From: Leptolyngbya boryana PCC 6306 | GTDB lineage: Bacteria > Cyanobacteriota > Cyanobacteriia > Leptolyngbyales > Leptolyngbyaceae | DNA length: 64,000 nucleotides | Assembly: GCF_000353285.1 (NCBI RefSeq) | Contig: NZ_KB731324.1 | Location: forward strand, 5,102,577-5,166,576 | Direction of reading: 5' to 3' | Shown: piece after piece, positions 1 through 9,610 of the stretch | Position numbering within the stretch: position 1 is the first letter of the stretch | Layout of the letters: each line of letters begins with the position of its first letter | Made by a program: the position numbers and the translations under genes | The notes under the pieces: generated by a model | The model's input: only the letters and a program-made list of their open reading frames with translations | Database searches by the model: none | What the model was told of the DNA's origin: nothing

Positions 1-42
1 TGCTTTACATGCGATCGCGGTGTGTCTTGAGACGGTGAATTC

Positions 43-903
43 ATGCTTCTAACCCAGACTCTTTCGGATCAATATGTGCAGGTTGGTTCTGTTAGAACTC
101 GATTTTGGCAGGCGGGAGAAGGAAAACATACGATTCTGCTGTTACATGGGGCAGGAGGATCTGCGGAGTTCTGGTATTACAATCTCCCGGGTTTAGCTCG
201 ACAGCATCGTGTGATCGCGATCGATATGGTCGGATCAGGGCGCTCTGATAAACCCTCCGCTTCGTATTCGCTGACTTACCAGGCAGAATTTATTTTGGGG
301 TTCATGGATGCGATGTCGATTTCATCGGCAGTTTTAGTAGGACATTCGATGTCCGGTGGAGCGGCTTTACAGCTTGCATTCATGGCTCCTAAGCGGGTTG
401 AGAAATTAGTGCTCGTTGGCAGTTTTGGATTAGGGCAAGAAGTGACGCTTTCAGCCCGATTAGCAACCTTACCTTTTGCCGTGAGATCGCTCCAGCCAAG
501 TCCGAAGGTCATGCGTCCGATGTTGAAGCAGAATGTCTTTGATGTCGATACGATTCCACAAGAGTGGATTGATTTGCGCTATCCAATTTTCGCGCTTCCA
601 GGACGCAAGGAACCCTTGATCCAAATGGCGCGAACCAATCTATGTTTGCGAGGGGTTAGAGAAACTGTCTATCAGCCGATCGTTGAAAATCTGAAAAACA
701 TCATTGCGCCTGCACTGATTATCTGGGGAAAACAGGATCGCATTCTTCCGGTCGCTCATGCCCATGTTGCAGCGAAGCGACTGCCGAATGCAGAACAACC
801 ATTATTGCTCGATCGGTGTGGACACTATCCGCATTTAGAGCATCCAGCCCGGTTCAATCAAGCTGTACTCAATTTTCTGACTGGAACAAGTGGCAGTCAC
901 TGA
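43..903 (+). CDS. alpha/beta-fold hydrolase
   Basis: This 286-residue protein is an alpha/beta hydrolase of the single-domain esterase/C-C hydrolase type. The oxyanion-hole motif HGAGGS is at residues 35-40. The nucleophile elbow GHSMSG puts the catalytic serine at 102. A strand-end WGKQD places the acid at Asp232, and CGHYPHLEHP gives the base at His261. The full triad is present, so it should be active, but the substrate cannot be read from sequence. No signal peptide is visible, which suggests the cytoplasm. It lies alone, 247 bp upstream of the next gene on the same strand. Confidence 0.85.
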   Translation: MLLTQTLSDQYVQVGSVRTRFWQAGEGKHTILLLHGAGGSAEFWYYNLPGLARQHRVIAIDMVGSGRSDKPSASYSLTYQAEFILGFMDAMSISSAVLVGHSMSGGAALQLAFMAPKRVEKLVLVGSFGLGQEVTLSARLATLPFAVRSLQPSPKVMRPMLKQNVFDVDTIPQEWIDLRYPIFALPGRKEPLIQMARTNLCLRGVRETVYQPIVENLKNIIAPALIIWGKQDRILPVAHAHVAAKRLPNAEQPLLLDRCGHYPHLEHPARFNQAVLNFLTGTSGSH

Positions 904-1013
904 AGTCATAGAACCAAGGTCTTTTAATCCGTTTTCCTATCGTGTTCAGACGACGATGTATTCTAGCAAAGGCTGAATTATCGATCGAGTAAAAGATTGG
1001 CAAGATATTCCAG

Positions 1014-1034
1014 CACCTAGCGCATTGCTAGGTG
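1014..1034. other. Perfect 8-bp hairpin between two genes
   Basis: CACCTAGC and GCTAGGTG are exact reverse complements separated by a 5-nt loop. There is no T-run on either side, so it is not a classical Rho-independent terminator. It sits 111 bp after the hydrolase stop and 117 bp before the next start. It may be a transcript 3'-end stabiliser or a protein-binding palindrome; the sequence does not decide which. Confidence 0.4.
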
Positions 1035-1150
1035 TAAATCGTGCTGTCCGAGCCAGTCAGGGTGTATTTGTTAACGCGGTTTCGTTTGATATGATGACTT
1101 GCGTATCTACCGAGGTGAAAAAATTATGCCTGCATCATAAAAGTTAGACC

Positions 1151-2629
1151 ATGATCTTCGCATCGAATTGCTGCCCGGATTGCGGGGGTGTAGAAATCAA
1201 ACCCTGCAAAAAATTGCTTGCTCAATCTAAAACTCAACTCAACGATCGTCGTAGTATCGCGCCAGAACGCCTGACCACTGTTTTATCTGATCGCTTAGAA
1301 ACGATTCGACAAGACACGCAACAAGTCAAGCAAGTTTTTCTGGTCGCAAATCCAATTCAATTTGCCAATCAACCGATCTCAGCGGCATTGGTTAAGATTC
1401 GCAATCAAGCAGCCACAGAGCTAAAAACGCAAGGCTTTCCGGTTGTAATTGTACCAACCAATTTAGAACCCGCTGAAGCGATCGCTTGGATCAATCGCCG
1501 CGCCAAACCGGGAGACATCGCGTTATCGATCCGAACTGATGCTTTCTTGAACCCGAATACGAGAGGCGTGACTGCTTTTTATCGTGCAGGAGATGAGAAC
1601 CGCCGACAGAAAGCACAACAACTGCTGGATCAAATTCTGGTCAATGTTCCCGCTTGGATGAGTCGGGGCACAAAGCCGGATACTGAAACAGCATTGGGGA
1701 GCCTTGATTTTATTCGCCAAATGAAGATTCCTGCGATCGTATTAACGGTCGGGTTTACTTCTAGCCCAGAAGATCGAGCTATTATTCTGAATCGCTCTCA
1801 AGCGATCGCACAAGGCATTGCCCAAGGGTTAGCACTCTGGAATCAAACGATCGTGCCGATGAGTATCAATTTGAATGGGCAAGCTTCTGATCAGCAAGGT
1901 GTGATTGTGGAAGGAAACTCATACATTCCTATTGATCTGTTAGATCAGCTTGCCATTCGAGTCAAACGTCCTCAAAATGCTCGATTGATTATTTACAACA
2001 ATCAAACCTACATTAGAGCGATCGATCTCCGAAAAGTCGGCGTTTTTGTCGGCTGGAATTCCAGCGATCGAGGAGTGATTTTGCGAAACATGCTGCCTTT
2101 GAATCCAAATAAAATCAGCAGCATTATGGGACAGGGTTATCTTTCAAAAAATACGTTAGAAGCCTTTTTACAGCAGCACAATCCTCAAGCTCTCCAAACC
2201 TTCCCTAACATTGCCGAATTGTATTTAGAAGAAGCTGCGATCGAGGATGTCAACTCTGATATTGCGTTTACACAAGCCCTCATCGAAACCGATTTTTTTC
2301 GTTTTGGGAAAACCCTTCAGCCGACTCAAAATAACTTTGCCACTTTGCGAGAAGTTGGCAGTCCTTGGGAAAGTGCAGCCTTTCCGAATGCTCGCACCGG
2401 AGTACGTGCTCACATTCAATTGTTGAAAGCTTATGCCAGTTTAGAGCCATTCAGCCAAGACGTTGTGACGCCCCGATTCCGCTTTATCATCCGTGGCAGC
2501 GCCCCGCGAATTCAGCAGTTGAGCTTTTACTACTCTTCTGATCCTTCTTATGCAGAAGAAGTATTAGCAATACTGCAACAGCTTTATCAATATCAATTTG
2601 CGCGATCGCTCAGTCGGCAGAGCGGATGA
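1151..2629 (+). CDS. Amidase-fold / glucosaminidase-domain cell-wall protein
   Basis: The N-terminal half (about residues 60-235) resembles cyanobacterial N-acetylmuramoyl-L-alanine amidases of the amidase_3 fold, for example WINRRAKPGDIAL and the VGFTSSPEDRA region. The usual GHG zinc-ligand motif is replaced by VANPI and the usual EIHAD by SIRTD, so the zinc site looks lost. After a central linker, the C-terminal part (about 345-485) matches glucosaminidase-type domains: IAFTQALIETDFFRFG, NNFATLREVG and the GVRAHIQLLKAYAS helix. It probably binds or trims peptidoglycan. The start is uncertain: the first residues are Cys-rich, with no signal peptide and no clear ribosome-binding site. Confidence 0.75.
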   Translation: MIFASNCCPDCGGVEIKPCKKLLAQSKTQLNDRRSIAPERLTTVLSDRLETIRQDTQQVKQVFLVANPIQFANQPISAALVKIRNQAATELKTQGFPVVIVPTNLEPAEAIAWINRRAKPGDIALSIRTDAFLNPNTRGVTAFYRAGDENRRQKAQQLLDQILVNVPAWMSRGTKPDTETALGSLDFIRQMKIPAIVLTVGFTSSPEDRAIILNRSQAIAQGIAQGLALWNQTIVPMSINLNGQASDQQGVIVEGNSYIPIDLLDQLAIRVKRPQNARLIIYNNQTYIRAIDLRKVGVFVGWNSSDRGVILRNMLPLNPNKISSIMGQGYLSKNTLEAFLQQHNPQALQTFPNIAELYLEEAAIEDVNSDIAFTQALIETDFFRFGKTLQPTQNNFATLREVGSPWESAAFPNARTGVRAHIQLLKAYASLEPFSQDVVTPRFRFIIRGSAPRIQQLSFYYSSDPSYAEEVLAILQQLYQYQFARSLSRQSG

Positions 2630-2697
2630 TTCAGATCAGAATGATCTTTCGGCTGATATGATGGCTCACATCTTACCTTCAACTCTTGGCGGCTGTC

Positions 2698-3684
2698 ATG
2701 CGATCGCTTTATTTTCTCCTTCCTGGAACCGGAAAACGTTTTGCCTGCGGGGGTCTGTGGGCGGAGTTAAAGGCGTTTGAGCTTGCCAAGCAGATTTGCC
2801 CGGCTGAAATCGTCACATACCGCCAGCGTGAGCAAAATACACGTTTTTTAGATGATGTCCTTCAAGAAGATCTCAAGGATGTCATCTTTGTGATGAGTTG
2901 GGGATTTGATGTTGCGAAACTCGCAAAACGCTTGAAAAAGCACAACGCTATCTATCACGCACATAGTGCAGGATATGGTTTTACAGTTCCATCCAATGTC
3001 CCGATCGTAACTGTCAGCCGCAATACGTTAGGCTATTGGGGACAACGTGCGCCGCATTCACTAATTTACTATTTGCCAAATCAGATCTCTGATGAGTTTA
3101 GCAATCAGAATTTAAATCGCGATATTGATGTTCTAATTCATACTCGAAAATCATCAGAGTATCTCTTAAACCAGCTCATTCCTACTCTTCAAAAACGCTG
3201 CAAAGTGGAAATAATTAATACTCACGTGGATAGTCTTGCAGCCGTTTTCAATCGAACGAAAGTTTACTTATACGATTCTGCGGAATATTGGGCGCAGCAG
3301 AGAGTCAGCGAAGGCTTTGGACTGCAACCGATGGAAGCGATCGCATGTGGTTGCCAAGTATTTTCCAGTGTCAACGGCGGTTTATCAGACTATCTCGACC
3401 CAGGATTTAACTGTTATAAGATTGCGGCTTATTCGACTGAGTTTGATGTGCAGCGAATTTTAAGCGCGATCGAGCGACCTGCGCCTGTGATTCCTGAAAG
3501 CTTTTTGGCAGAATATCGCGGTCAAAATATTCTCGATCGCTTAGCAGTTATTTTGCGCGAAGTGAACGAGTTTTTTGATCACAAACAGACGCATCCCGCT
3601 ACGATTGAACCATTAACGCGATCGCGCTTAGCGAAACTCGCTCTCCAGCGAATCATCGCTAAAATTCAGAAGAAGCTTCAGTAA
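2698..3684 (+). CDS. Glycosyltransferase, GT-B fold (GT4-like)
   Basis: A 328-residue protein is obtained from the ATG at 2698 (MRSLYFLLPG); a TTG four codons upstream is also possible. The C-terminal half has the GT-B signature EGFGLQPMEAIACGCQVFSS followed by GGLSDYLDPG, matching the nucleotide-sugar-binding EX7E region of family 4 enzymes. The N-terminal half carries the acceptor-side fold with YHAHSAGYGF and VPIVTVSRNT. It probably transfers a sugar to a surface polysaccharide or glycolipid; donor and acceptor are unknown. The GST gene starts 5 bp after its stop, so the two are likely cotranscribed. Confidence 0.8.
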   Translation: MRSLYFLLPGTGKRFACGGLWAELKAFELAKQICPAEIVTYRQREQNTRFLDDVLQEDLKDVIFVMSWGFDVAKLAKRLKKHNAIYHAHSAGYGFTVPSNVPIVTVSRNTLGYWGQRAPHSLIYYLPNQISDEFSNQNLNRDIDVLIHTRKSSEYLLNQLIPTLQKRCKVEIINTHVDSLAAVFNRTKVYLYDSAEYWAQQRVSEGFGLQPMEAIACGCQVFSSVNGGLSDYLDPGFNCYKIAAYSTEFDVQRILSAIERPAPVIPESFLAEYRGQNILDRLAVILREVNEFFDHKQTHPATIEPLTRSRLAKLALQRIIAKIQKKLQ

Positions 3685-3688
3685 AATC

Positions 3689-4612
3689 ATGCCTCCAAAA
3701 TTGCTCATTCAACTGGTTCGTTTTGGCTGGACAACTCTATGGCGAATCATGATGTCCAAGCTTGCGCCAAGAGACGCATCAGGTGCTTATATTCGTCCTG
3801 AGAGTGAATTTCGGAGCCAAAGCCTGATCGCCGCGCCAGGACGCTATCGATTATTCGTAGGTCTGGGTTGTCCTTGGGCACATCGAACTTTAGTGACTCG
3901 CGCATTGAAAGGGCTAGAAGACATTATTTCAGTCTCGATCGTGATTCCTTCTCCAGAAAATGGAGGCTGGATTTTAGAAAAGCCTGAGCTAGGCTGTACT
4001 ACGTTGGCAGACCTCTATCGACGCGCAAAACCAGGCTATCAAGGTCGATCGACAGTTCCGGTCTTATGGGACTGTAAAACCAATACGATCGTCAATAACG
4101 AAAGTTCTGAAATTATCGTCATCCTCAACTCAGCCTTTAACGAATTTGCAAAGCATCCAGAACTTGATCTATATCCAGAAGCCTTACAACCAGAAATCGA
4201 TAGCTGGAATGAGAAAATCTATCACGCAGTCAACAATGGCGTGTATCGTTGCGGATTTGCTCAAACTCAAGCAGCTTATGAAACTGCGTGTCGAGAATTA
4301 TTTTCGATGTTAGATACGATCGATGAAGCACTTTCTACTCGTCGATATCTCTGCGGTGATACTTTAACCCTTGCAGATGTTCGCCTCTTCACTACTCTGT
4401 TTCGTTTCGATGTCGTTTACTATAGCCTTTTCAAATGTAGTATTCGCCGTATTCAGGATTATGATCATTTAAGTATCTATCTGAATGATTTCTATCAGCT
4501 TCCAGGCGTAGCAGAAACCTGTGACTTAGAATCTGTCAAACGAGACTATTACGGCAACTTATTCCCACTCAATCCTGGTGGAATTATCCCTTTAAGTGCT
4601 CAAAATCTTTAG
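3689..4612 (+). CDS. Xi-class glutathione transferase (glutathionyl-hydroquinone reductase type)
   Basis: The 307-residue protein has the thioredoxin-fold motif GLGCPWAHRTL near residues 58-68. The Cys-Pro-Trp-Ala active site is typical of xi-class GSTs, which reduce glutathionyl-(hydro)quinones. VPVLWD and the following NNESSEIIVILN form the glutathione-binding segment. The C-terminal all-helical domain includes RRYLCGDTLTLADVRLFTTL. Length fits the xi class rather than shorter canonical GSTs. The presumed nucleophile is the Cys of CPWA. It follows the glycosyltransferase closely and precedes an MBL-fold hydrolase on the same strand. Confidence 0.85.
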   Translation: MPPKLLIQLVRFGWTTLWRIMMSKLAPRDASGAYIRPESEFRSQSLIAAPGRYRLFVGLGCPWAHRTLVTRALKGLEDIISVSIVIPSPENGGWILEKPELGCTTLADLYRRAKPGYQGRSTVPVLWDCKTNTIVNNESSEIIVILNSAFNEFAKHPELDLYPEALQPEIDSWNEKIYHAVNNGVYRCGFAQTQAAYETACRELFSMLDTIDEALSTRRYLCGDTLTLADVRLFTTLFRFDVVYYSLFKCSIRRIQDYDHLSIYLNDFYQLPGVAETCDLESVKRDYYGNLFPLNPGGIIPLSAQNL

Positions 4613-4720
4613 CACTACAGATTGTCAAAAGACTTTCAGGACTTCAACTCTCTCGTTAGGAAGACGGTGTGCGATCGCAGATTTTCTAGGCTGGAAATCG
4701 TCGATCGCACCCAACGACCT

Positions 4721-5581
4721 ATGCGAATTCATCATCTTAACTGTGGCTGTATGTGTCCTATCGGTGGAGCGTTGTTTGATGGTTTCAGTCGGGGTTTAAC
4801 GTCACATCTTGTCTGTCACTGTTTGTTGATCGAAACGAACCAGGGGCTTGTTTTGGTGGATACTGGCTTTGGACTGCGTGATATTCAAGCACCTCGCAGT
4901 CGGCTCAGCCCATTTTTTATCGCGTTCAATAACATTCAATTCGATCGTCAATACAGCGCGATCGACCAAATCGAACGTCTAGGATTTTCGCCCGAAGAGG
5001 TTCGTCACATTATTCTCACGCATCTCGATTTTGATCATGCAGGCGGCTTAGAAGATTTTCCCAATGCAACTGTGCATGTGATGCAAACTGAGATAGAAGC
5101 CACTCGAGATCGCCAAGGTTTTATTGCTCATCGTCGCTATCGCCCCGGTCAATGGGATGAAGTAAAATCTTGGAAATTCTATGCGGCGAACGGCGAGTCT
5201 TGGTTTGGATTTGAAGCAGTCAGAGACTTAGAAGGATTGCCACCAGAAATTCTATTCATCCCCTTAACAGGACATACGCGAGGTCATGCTGGAGTCGCGA
5301 TCGAGACTTCCGAAGGTTGGCTGTTACATGCAGGCGATGCTTACTTTTATCGCGATGAAATGAAGCCAGAGTATCACTGCACACCTGGTTTAAAGGCTTA
5401 TCAATGGATGATGGAAGTCGATCGTAAAGCGAGATTGCTTAATCAAGATCGCCTGCGTCAGCTCACTCTGAGTAACGATGCCAAACTCTTTTGCAGCCAT
5501 GATGCGATCGAGTTCAAAGCTTATGCTGAGCAATCTGCGAATGAGAATCGTTCAAGTAGCAGTGTATCTGGGCGATCGTGA
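4721..5581 (+). CDS. MBL-fold metallo-hydrolase
   Basis: This metallo-beta-lactamase-fold enzyme has the metal motif HLDFDHAGG (HxHxDH-like, with the first His in THLDFDH), a second His in GHTRGHAG, the bridging Asp in HAGDAYFY and a final His in FCSHDAIEF. It resembles quorum-lactonase/RomA-like hydrolases, but the substrate is not determinable. I chose the ATG at 4721 (MRIHHLNCGCMCPIGG), where the fold begins. An upstream TTG at 4622 would add 33 residues without domain homology. It follows the GST gene by 108 bp and may share its transcript. Confidence 0.8.
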   Translation: MRIHHLNCGCMCPIGGALFDGFSRGLTSHLVCHCLLIETNQGLVLVDTGFGLRDIQAPRSRLSPFFIAFNNIQFDRQYSAIDQIERLGFSPEEVRHIILTHLDFDHAGGLEDFPNATVHVMQTEIEATRDRQGFIAHRRYRPGQWDEVKSWKFYAANGESWFGFEAVRDLEGLPPEILFIPLTGHTRGHAGVAIETSEGWLLHAGDAYFYRDEMKPEYHCTPGLKAYQWMMEVDRKARLLNQDRLRQLTLSNDAKLFCSHDAIEFKAYAEQSANENRSSSSVSGRS

Positions 5582-5592
5582 GCCTTTCGTGT

Positions 5593-5813
5593 CTTAGAGA
5601 ATGTTTGAAAAGATATCGTTCATTGCACTCACCCACCCCCGGACTGGAAGTCGGGGCTAGTTGAACGAAGTCCACTAAAGGGACTAAAAGCCCATCAAAA
5701 TCAGGTCTTCAGTCCTTTTCAAAGGACTTCGCACCGTTAGCCCCGGACTGGAAGTCCGGGGCGAGATAGAACGGAGCAAGGAAACGATTGATACTTCTCA
5801 AACATACTCTTAG
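5593..5813. repeat. MITE-like structured repeat, copy 1
   Basis: This 221-bp element has imperfect terminal inverted repeats of about 20 bp: CTTAGAGAATGTTTGAAAAG at 5593-5612, and its counterpart, reading CTAAGAGTATGTTTGAGAAG on the minus strand, at 5794-5813. Inside are four hairpins: CCCCG-GACT/AGTC-GGGG, AGTCC/GGGACT, AGTCCTTT/AAAGGACT, and a perfect GCCCCGGACT/AGTCCGGGGC. No coding capacity was seen. A second, partly truncated copy lies at 31869-32073. It looks like a non-autonomous transposable element or a structured RNA carried by one. Confidence 0.75.
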
Positions 5814-5880
5814 CAAATCAATAAAAAAGCGATCGCTCCACAAATGAAGCGATCGCTAACCTTTACTCAATCCAACCTAA

Positions 5881-8409
5881 CTACACCGAAGCTTGCTGTC
5901 GCTGATACAACGACCAATACAAACCTTTCTTGCGCAGTAATTCTTCGTGCGTGCCTTTCTCAGCAATTACGCCCTTCTCCATCACCAGAATTAAATCTGC
6001 TTTCTTCAAAGGCGCAAATCGGTGAGCAATTAAGAAGACCGTTCGATTGTCCGAAATCGACTGCAAACTCTGTAAAACCTGTTGCTCGGTTTCACTATCT
6101 AAAGCACTGGTCGCTTCATCGAGTACCAAGATCGGGCTATTCGATAAGAACAATCGCGCCAAAGCAATCCGCTGCCGTTGTCCCCCCGACAGTGCAGTTC
6201 CCCGCTCTCCTACATTCGTCTCATAGCCCTGCGGCAACTCACTCACAAAATCATGCGCCGCTGCCATTCGTGCCGCAGCTACAACCTGTTCAGCCGTAAT
6301 ATCAGGACGACCCAAACTAATGTTGTCGATAATGTTGCCATTGAAAAGAAAATCTTCCTGCAACACAACTCCCATCTGACTCCGCAGCGAGTGCAGATCG
6401 GCACTCTTGATATCAAAGCCATCGACGAGAATCCGTCCGGCTTCTGGTAAATACAACCGCTGCAAGAGCTTTGACAGCGTACTCTTACCAGACCCACTTC
6501 GTCCCACAACGCCAACCAGCATTCCCGGTTGGACATCAAAGGAAATTCCTTTCAGCACAGGCTCTTGATTCGGGTTGTAGCGGAAAAAGACTTGATCAAA
6601 TGAAACTTGCCCTTTCAACGTCGGCAACACCAACCCTGATCCCGGTTCTGCTTCCGGAGCAACATTAAGAATGTCGCCAATTCGATCGACCGACAACAAC
6701 ACCTGCTGCAAATTCTGCCAAAGCTGAACTAATCGCAACAAAGGCCCTGTCACCCGTCCAGACAACATCTGAAACGCCACCAACTGACCGACCGTGAGTT
6801 CTTGCTTAATAACTAAATGCGCCCCCACCCAGAGAATGAGTAAATACGAGAAATTGGTGAGAAAATCTCCCAAATTATTACTAATGTTCGAGGTCGTAGA
6901 CGCTTTGAAACTCGTGCGAATATAGCGGGCAAATAACCCCTCCCAGCGATCGCGCGAAGGCTTCTCGGCACTATGCGCTTTCACCGAGTGAATCCCCGTC
7001 ACCGTCTCCACGAGAAACGACTGACTATCCGCATTGCGGTTAAACGTCTCATTCAACCAATTCCGCAAGATTGGAGTCGTCGTTAACGTTAACGCTGCAT
7101 ACAACGGCAACACCGCTAAAGCGACCCCAGTTAACGGAATGCTGTAGAAAAACATTAAGGCTAGATACACCACAGCAAAAATCGAATCAAGCACAACCGT
7201 TAAAGCTGTCCCCGTCAAAAATTGCCGAATGTTCTCAAGTTCCTGAACCCGCGCAACGGTATCTCCGACCCGTCGCGACTCAAAGTATGCCAAAGGCAAC
7301 CGCATCAAGTGACGGAACAACTGAGCCGACAGACTTAAATCTAATCGTCGAGCCGTGTGCGTAAAGATAAACAACCGCAGAATACCAAGAACTGCTTCAA
7401 ACAACGCCACCGCCAGCAACGCCATCGCCATCACATCTAGTGTCGGAATGCTGCCCTGCACCATCACCTTATCAATGACGACCTGCGTAATTAGCGGAGT
7501 CGCCAAGCCCAATAGCTGCAACGTAAACGAAGCAAACAACACCTCGCCCAGCAGCACCTTATACTTCCAAACCGCAGGCAAAAACCAAGCGAGATTAAAG
7601 CGCTCTTGCTTCTGAACCGTCTCGACCTGCCAGAGTTGCCCGTCCCAGAACTGCTCCACGGTCGATCGATGAATCGCTTGCGGTGACATGATCGGATCAT
7701 GTGGATCAGAGATCACAAAGCGATCGCCCCGCACGCCATACACCACAACCCAATGCGGCTCCTCAGTATCCCCCCACAGCATCAGCGCCGGAAAATCCAA
7801 CAAGCGCGCATCTTGCCAACTCGACTGAATCCGGCGCAATTGCAGCCCGAGTTTCTCCGCCGCATCGACCACATTTGTCGGACGCTGCCCCCGCAACTGT
7901 CGCTGCACCCACTCCATCTGAACTGGATTCTGCAAATGGTTTGCCACCATCGTCAGACAAGCCGCCGCACTATTCATCCCAGGCACAAACGGGAAACCCG
8001 TTATCGTCTGCGGAGAAAGATCCGTTTGGGGCACGTAGCGCGCCCGTTGAATTGCCCAAAAGCGATCGATATCAGGAGTTTGTAACCCCTCCCACATCTG
8101 AGCGCTCCACAACACCGCCTGCACCTCACTGCTAGCAGCACGAGCTTTCCAGCCTGACAAATCCAACAAATCCCCAATCCATTCACCCGGATTTAAGACT
8201 CGTGAACTGTTGTCTTCTCCAACTAGGCGCACTTTTCCAGCCAGGATTAGCAATTGAATGCCCGCATCCTCACTCGACCAAAGCACGTCTCCTAACTTGT
8301 AGTGACGGACTTCGGCTCTTGATTTAAATTGCACCTGTTGTTCAGGATTGAGAAAACATAAGGGTGGAGATTCCCAGGGCAGATTGGCAGCAATATCGTT
8401 CGTCAGCAT
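5881..8409 (-). CDS. Type I secretion ABC exporter with cyclic-nucleotide-binding and degenerate C39-like domains
   Basis: The 842-residue protein has four parts. They are a CRP-like cyclic-nucleotide-binding domain (about 20-120), a C39-peptidase-like domain (about 128-262), a six-helix exporter membrane domain (about 275-560) and an ATPase domain (about 600-835). The ATPase has Walker A GRSGSGKST, signature LSGGQRQ, Walker B ILVLDEATSA and an H-loop in IAHRF. In the C39 domain the catalytic Cys is replaced by Ser147 (NSAAAC where DCGAAC is usual), while His219 and Asp235 are kept. It may therefore bind its protein cargo rather than cleave a leader peptide, as in HlyB-like exporters. It lies 85 bp downstream of a PpiC-type isomerase, probably in one operon. 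No HlyD-like adaptor is in the window. Confidence 0.88.
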   Translation of the reverse strand: MLTNDIAANLPWESPPLCFLNPEQQVQFKSRAEVRHYKLGDVLWSSEDAGIQLLILAGKVRLVGEDNSSRVLNPGEWIGDLLDLSGWKARAASSEVQAVLWSAQMWEGLQTPDIDRFWAIQRARYVPQTDLSPQTITGFPFVPGMNSAAACLTMVANHLQNPVQMEWVQRQLRGQRPTNVVDAAEKLGLQLRRIQSSWQDARLLDFPALMLWGDTEEPHWVVVYGVRGDRFVISDPHDPIMSPQAIHRSTVEQFWDGQLWQVETVQKQERFNLAWFLPAVWKYKVLLGEVLFASFTLQLLGLATPLITQVVIDKVMVQGSIPTLDVMAMALLAVALFEAVLGILRLFIFTHTARRLDLSLSAQLFRHLMRLPLAYFESRRVGDTVARVQELENIRQFLTGTALTVVLDSIFAVVYLALMFFYSIPLTGVALAVLPLYAALTLTTTPILRNWLNETFNRNADSQSFLVETVTGIHSVKAHSAEKPSRDRWEGLFARYIRTSFKASTTSNISNNLGDFLTNFSYLLILWVGAHLVIKQELTVGQLVAFQMLSGRVTGPLLRLVQLWQNLQQVLLSVDRIGDILNVAPEAEPGSGLVLPTLKGQVSFDQVFFRYNPNQEPVLKGISFDVQPGMLVGVVGRSGSGKSTLSKLLQRLYLPEAGRILVDGFDIKSADLHSLRSQMGVVLQEDFLFNGNIIDNISLGRPDITAEQVVAAARMAAAHDFVSELPQGYETNVGERGTALSGGQRQRIALARLFLSNSPILVLDEATSALDSETEQQVLQSLQSISDNRTVFLIAHRFAPLKKADLILVMEKGVIAEKGTHEELLRKKGLYWSLYQRQQASV

Positions 8410-8494
8410 GAGCGCAAATGAATTTTAGGGGCTGAAACCGTCGGCAAGGCACTCTAATCTATCCGAAAAGAGCCGTTTATTTATTCAAGTCAGT

Positions 8495-9256
8495 CTAGTC
8501 GCTAACCTGAAGTTTCACCGTCATTTTTTGAATTTTTTCTGCAATCCAACGATCGAATAATTCCGTCGTCAGCATTTGCTTGAGTTGAGGATTGTCGAGC
8601 GTTGCCGGGAGAATATCTTCAACCCGAAACAAAGCCCAGCGTCCCTCTAATTCAATCGGGCCGACTAAATCACCTTTTTCAGATGAATCGATCACAGCCC
8701 TGACTGTATCCGGCATTGTCCCACGACTGACCGGACCCATCATGCCATTTGCAATACGATCATCGGCAATTGAATGCTCGCGCGCTAACGCTTCAAAGTT
8801 TTCTCCCTCGCTAATTTGCAGCTTTAACTCTTCTGCAATTTCTTTGCTTTCGACAATAATCCGAGACAGCACGACGCGATCGAGAAACACTTTGCGCTCA
8901 ATAAAATACTCTTGCAGTCTTGGCTCGGTTGCCACGATCTTCAGCTTTTCATTCTTGAAATTGGTCGCAATTTGCTGATGGAACGTGGTGTAATCCAACC
9001 CGTTGCGACTGAGCCATTCTTGAAAAACGTTCGGATCGGTCAGTTTCTGTTGGAGGCGAAAATCGACCACAGCTTGCTCGATCACGGCTGGATTGATCTC
9101 CAGATCATCTCGATTTTTTACCTCGGTTTCCAAGACATATTGCCGGAGGATATCACCAATAAAGCCTTGCAGCTTACCGGAGGTTTGTAAATAGCGAAGG
9201 CACTCTCGGAGGCTGAGAGACTGCTCATCGATCGTCAGAAATGCGTTATTTTCCAT
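8495..9256 (-). CDS. PpiC-type (parvulin) peptidyl-prolyl isomerase
   Basis: This 253-residue protein has an N-terminal SurA-like helical chaperone region (about 1-120) and a parvulin domain (about 130-240). The parvulin part carries GENFEALAREHSIADDR, MMGPVSRGTMP and GPIELEGRWALFRVEDI. No signal peptide is visible, which is common for cyanobacterial isomerases encoded next to type I exporters. It may keep the exported substrate unfolded or deliver it to the ABC exporter encoded directly downstream (inference from order and spacing). Confidence 0.82.
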   Translation of the reverse strand: MENNAFLTIDEQSLSLRECLRYLQTSGKLQGFIGDILRQYVLETEVKNRDDLEINPAVIEQAVVDFRLQQKLTDPNVFQEWLSRNGLDYTTFHQQIATNFKNEKLKIVATEPRLQEYFIERKVFLDRVVLSRIIVESKEIAEELKLQISEGENFEALAREHSIADDRIANGMMGPVSRGTMPDTVRAVIDSSEKGDLVGPIELEGRWALFRVEDILPATLDNPQLKQMLTTELFDRWIAEKIQKMTVKLQVSD

Positions 9257-9610
9257 AAGGTAATCCGTGCTGATGCAATATCCAAATCGATGGTAACGTG
9301 CCTAAATCTACTGAAATTTTGCCGCAAGTCCGTAAAATCTCAGCGATTTACCGCAAACCATTGCGATTAAACTAAAACTTTGTTCATCTAGAGTCCGCAA
9401 TTTCAACTAATTCCCTGCCCCAATCCATGAAACTTTAAAAAAATACGCAGAGTAGGGAACCCTACATCGGCAAAATTTCACGTGTCCATTCTTCATCACA
9501 ATCACGATCGCGGTAAAATCATAAAAAGATCTAAAGTCCGACCGGAAAACCGGGTTTTGTGGCATGATCAATCAGTACCTATCTGCGATCGACAGGAAAT
9601 ATAAAAGATT
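9257..9610. promoter_or_regulatory. Divergent intergenic region, peroxiredoxin / isomerase
   Basis: This 354-bp gap has no convincing gene and must hold promoters for both flanking divergent genes. A small stem CCGG-AAAA-CCGG near 9541-9555 is followed by TTTT, about 60 bp before the peroxiredoxin start, and could act in its leader. A TAAAAT at 9513-9518 could be a -10 box, but no good -35 accompanies it. Confidence 0.35.

Noticed and set aside
5593-5813. CRISPR-like array because of repeated GACT-containing stems
   Set aside because: The stems are different hairpins in one element; there are no regularly spaced direct repeats.
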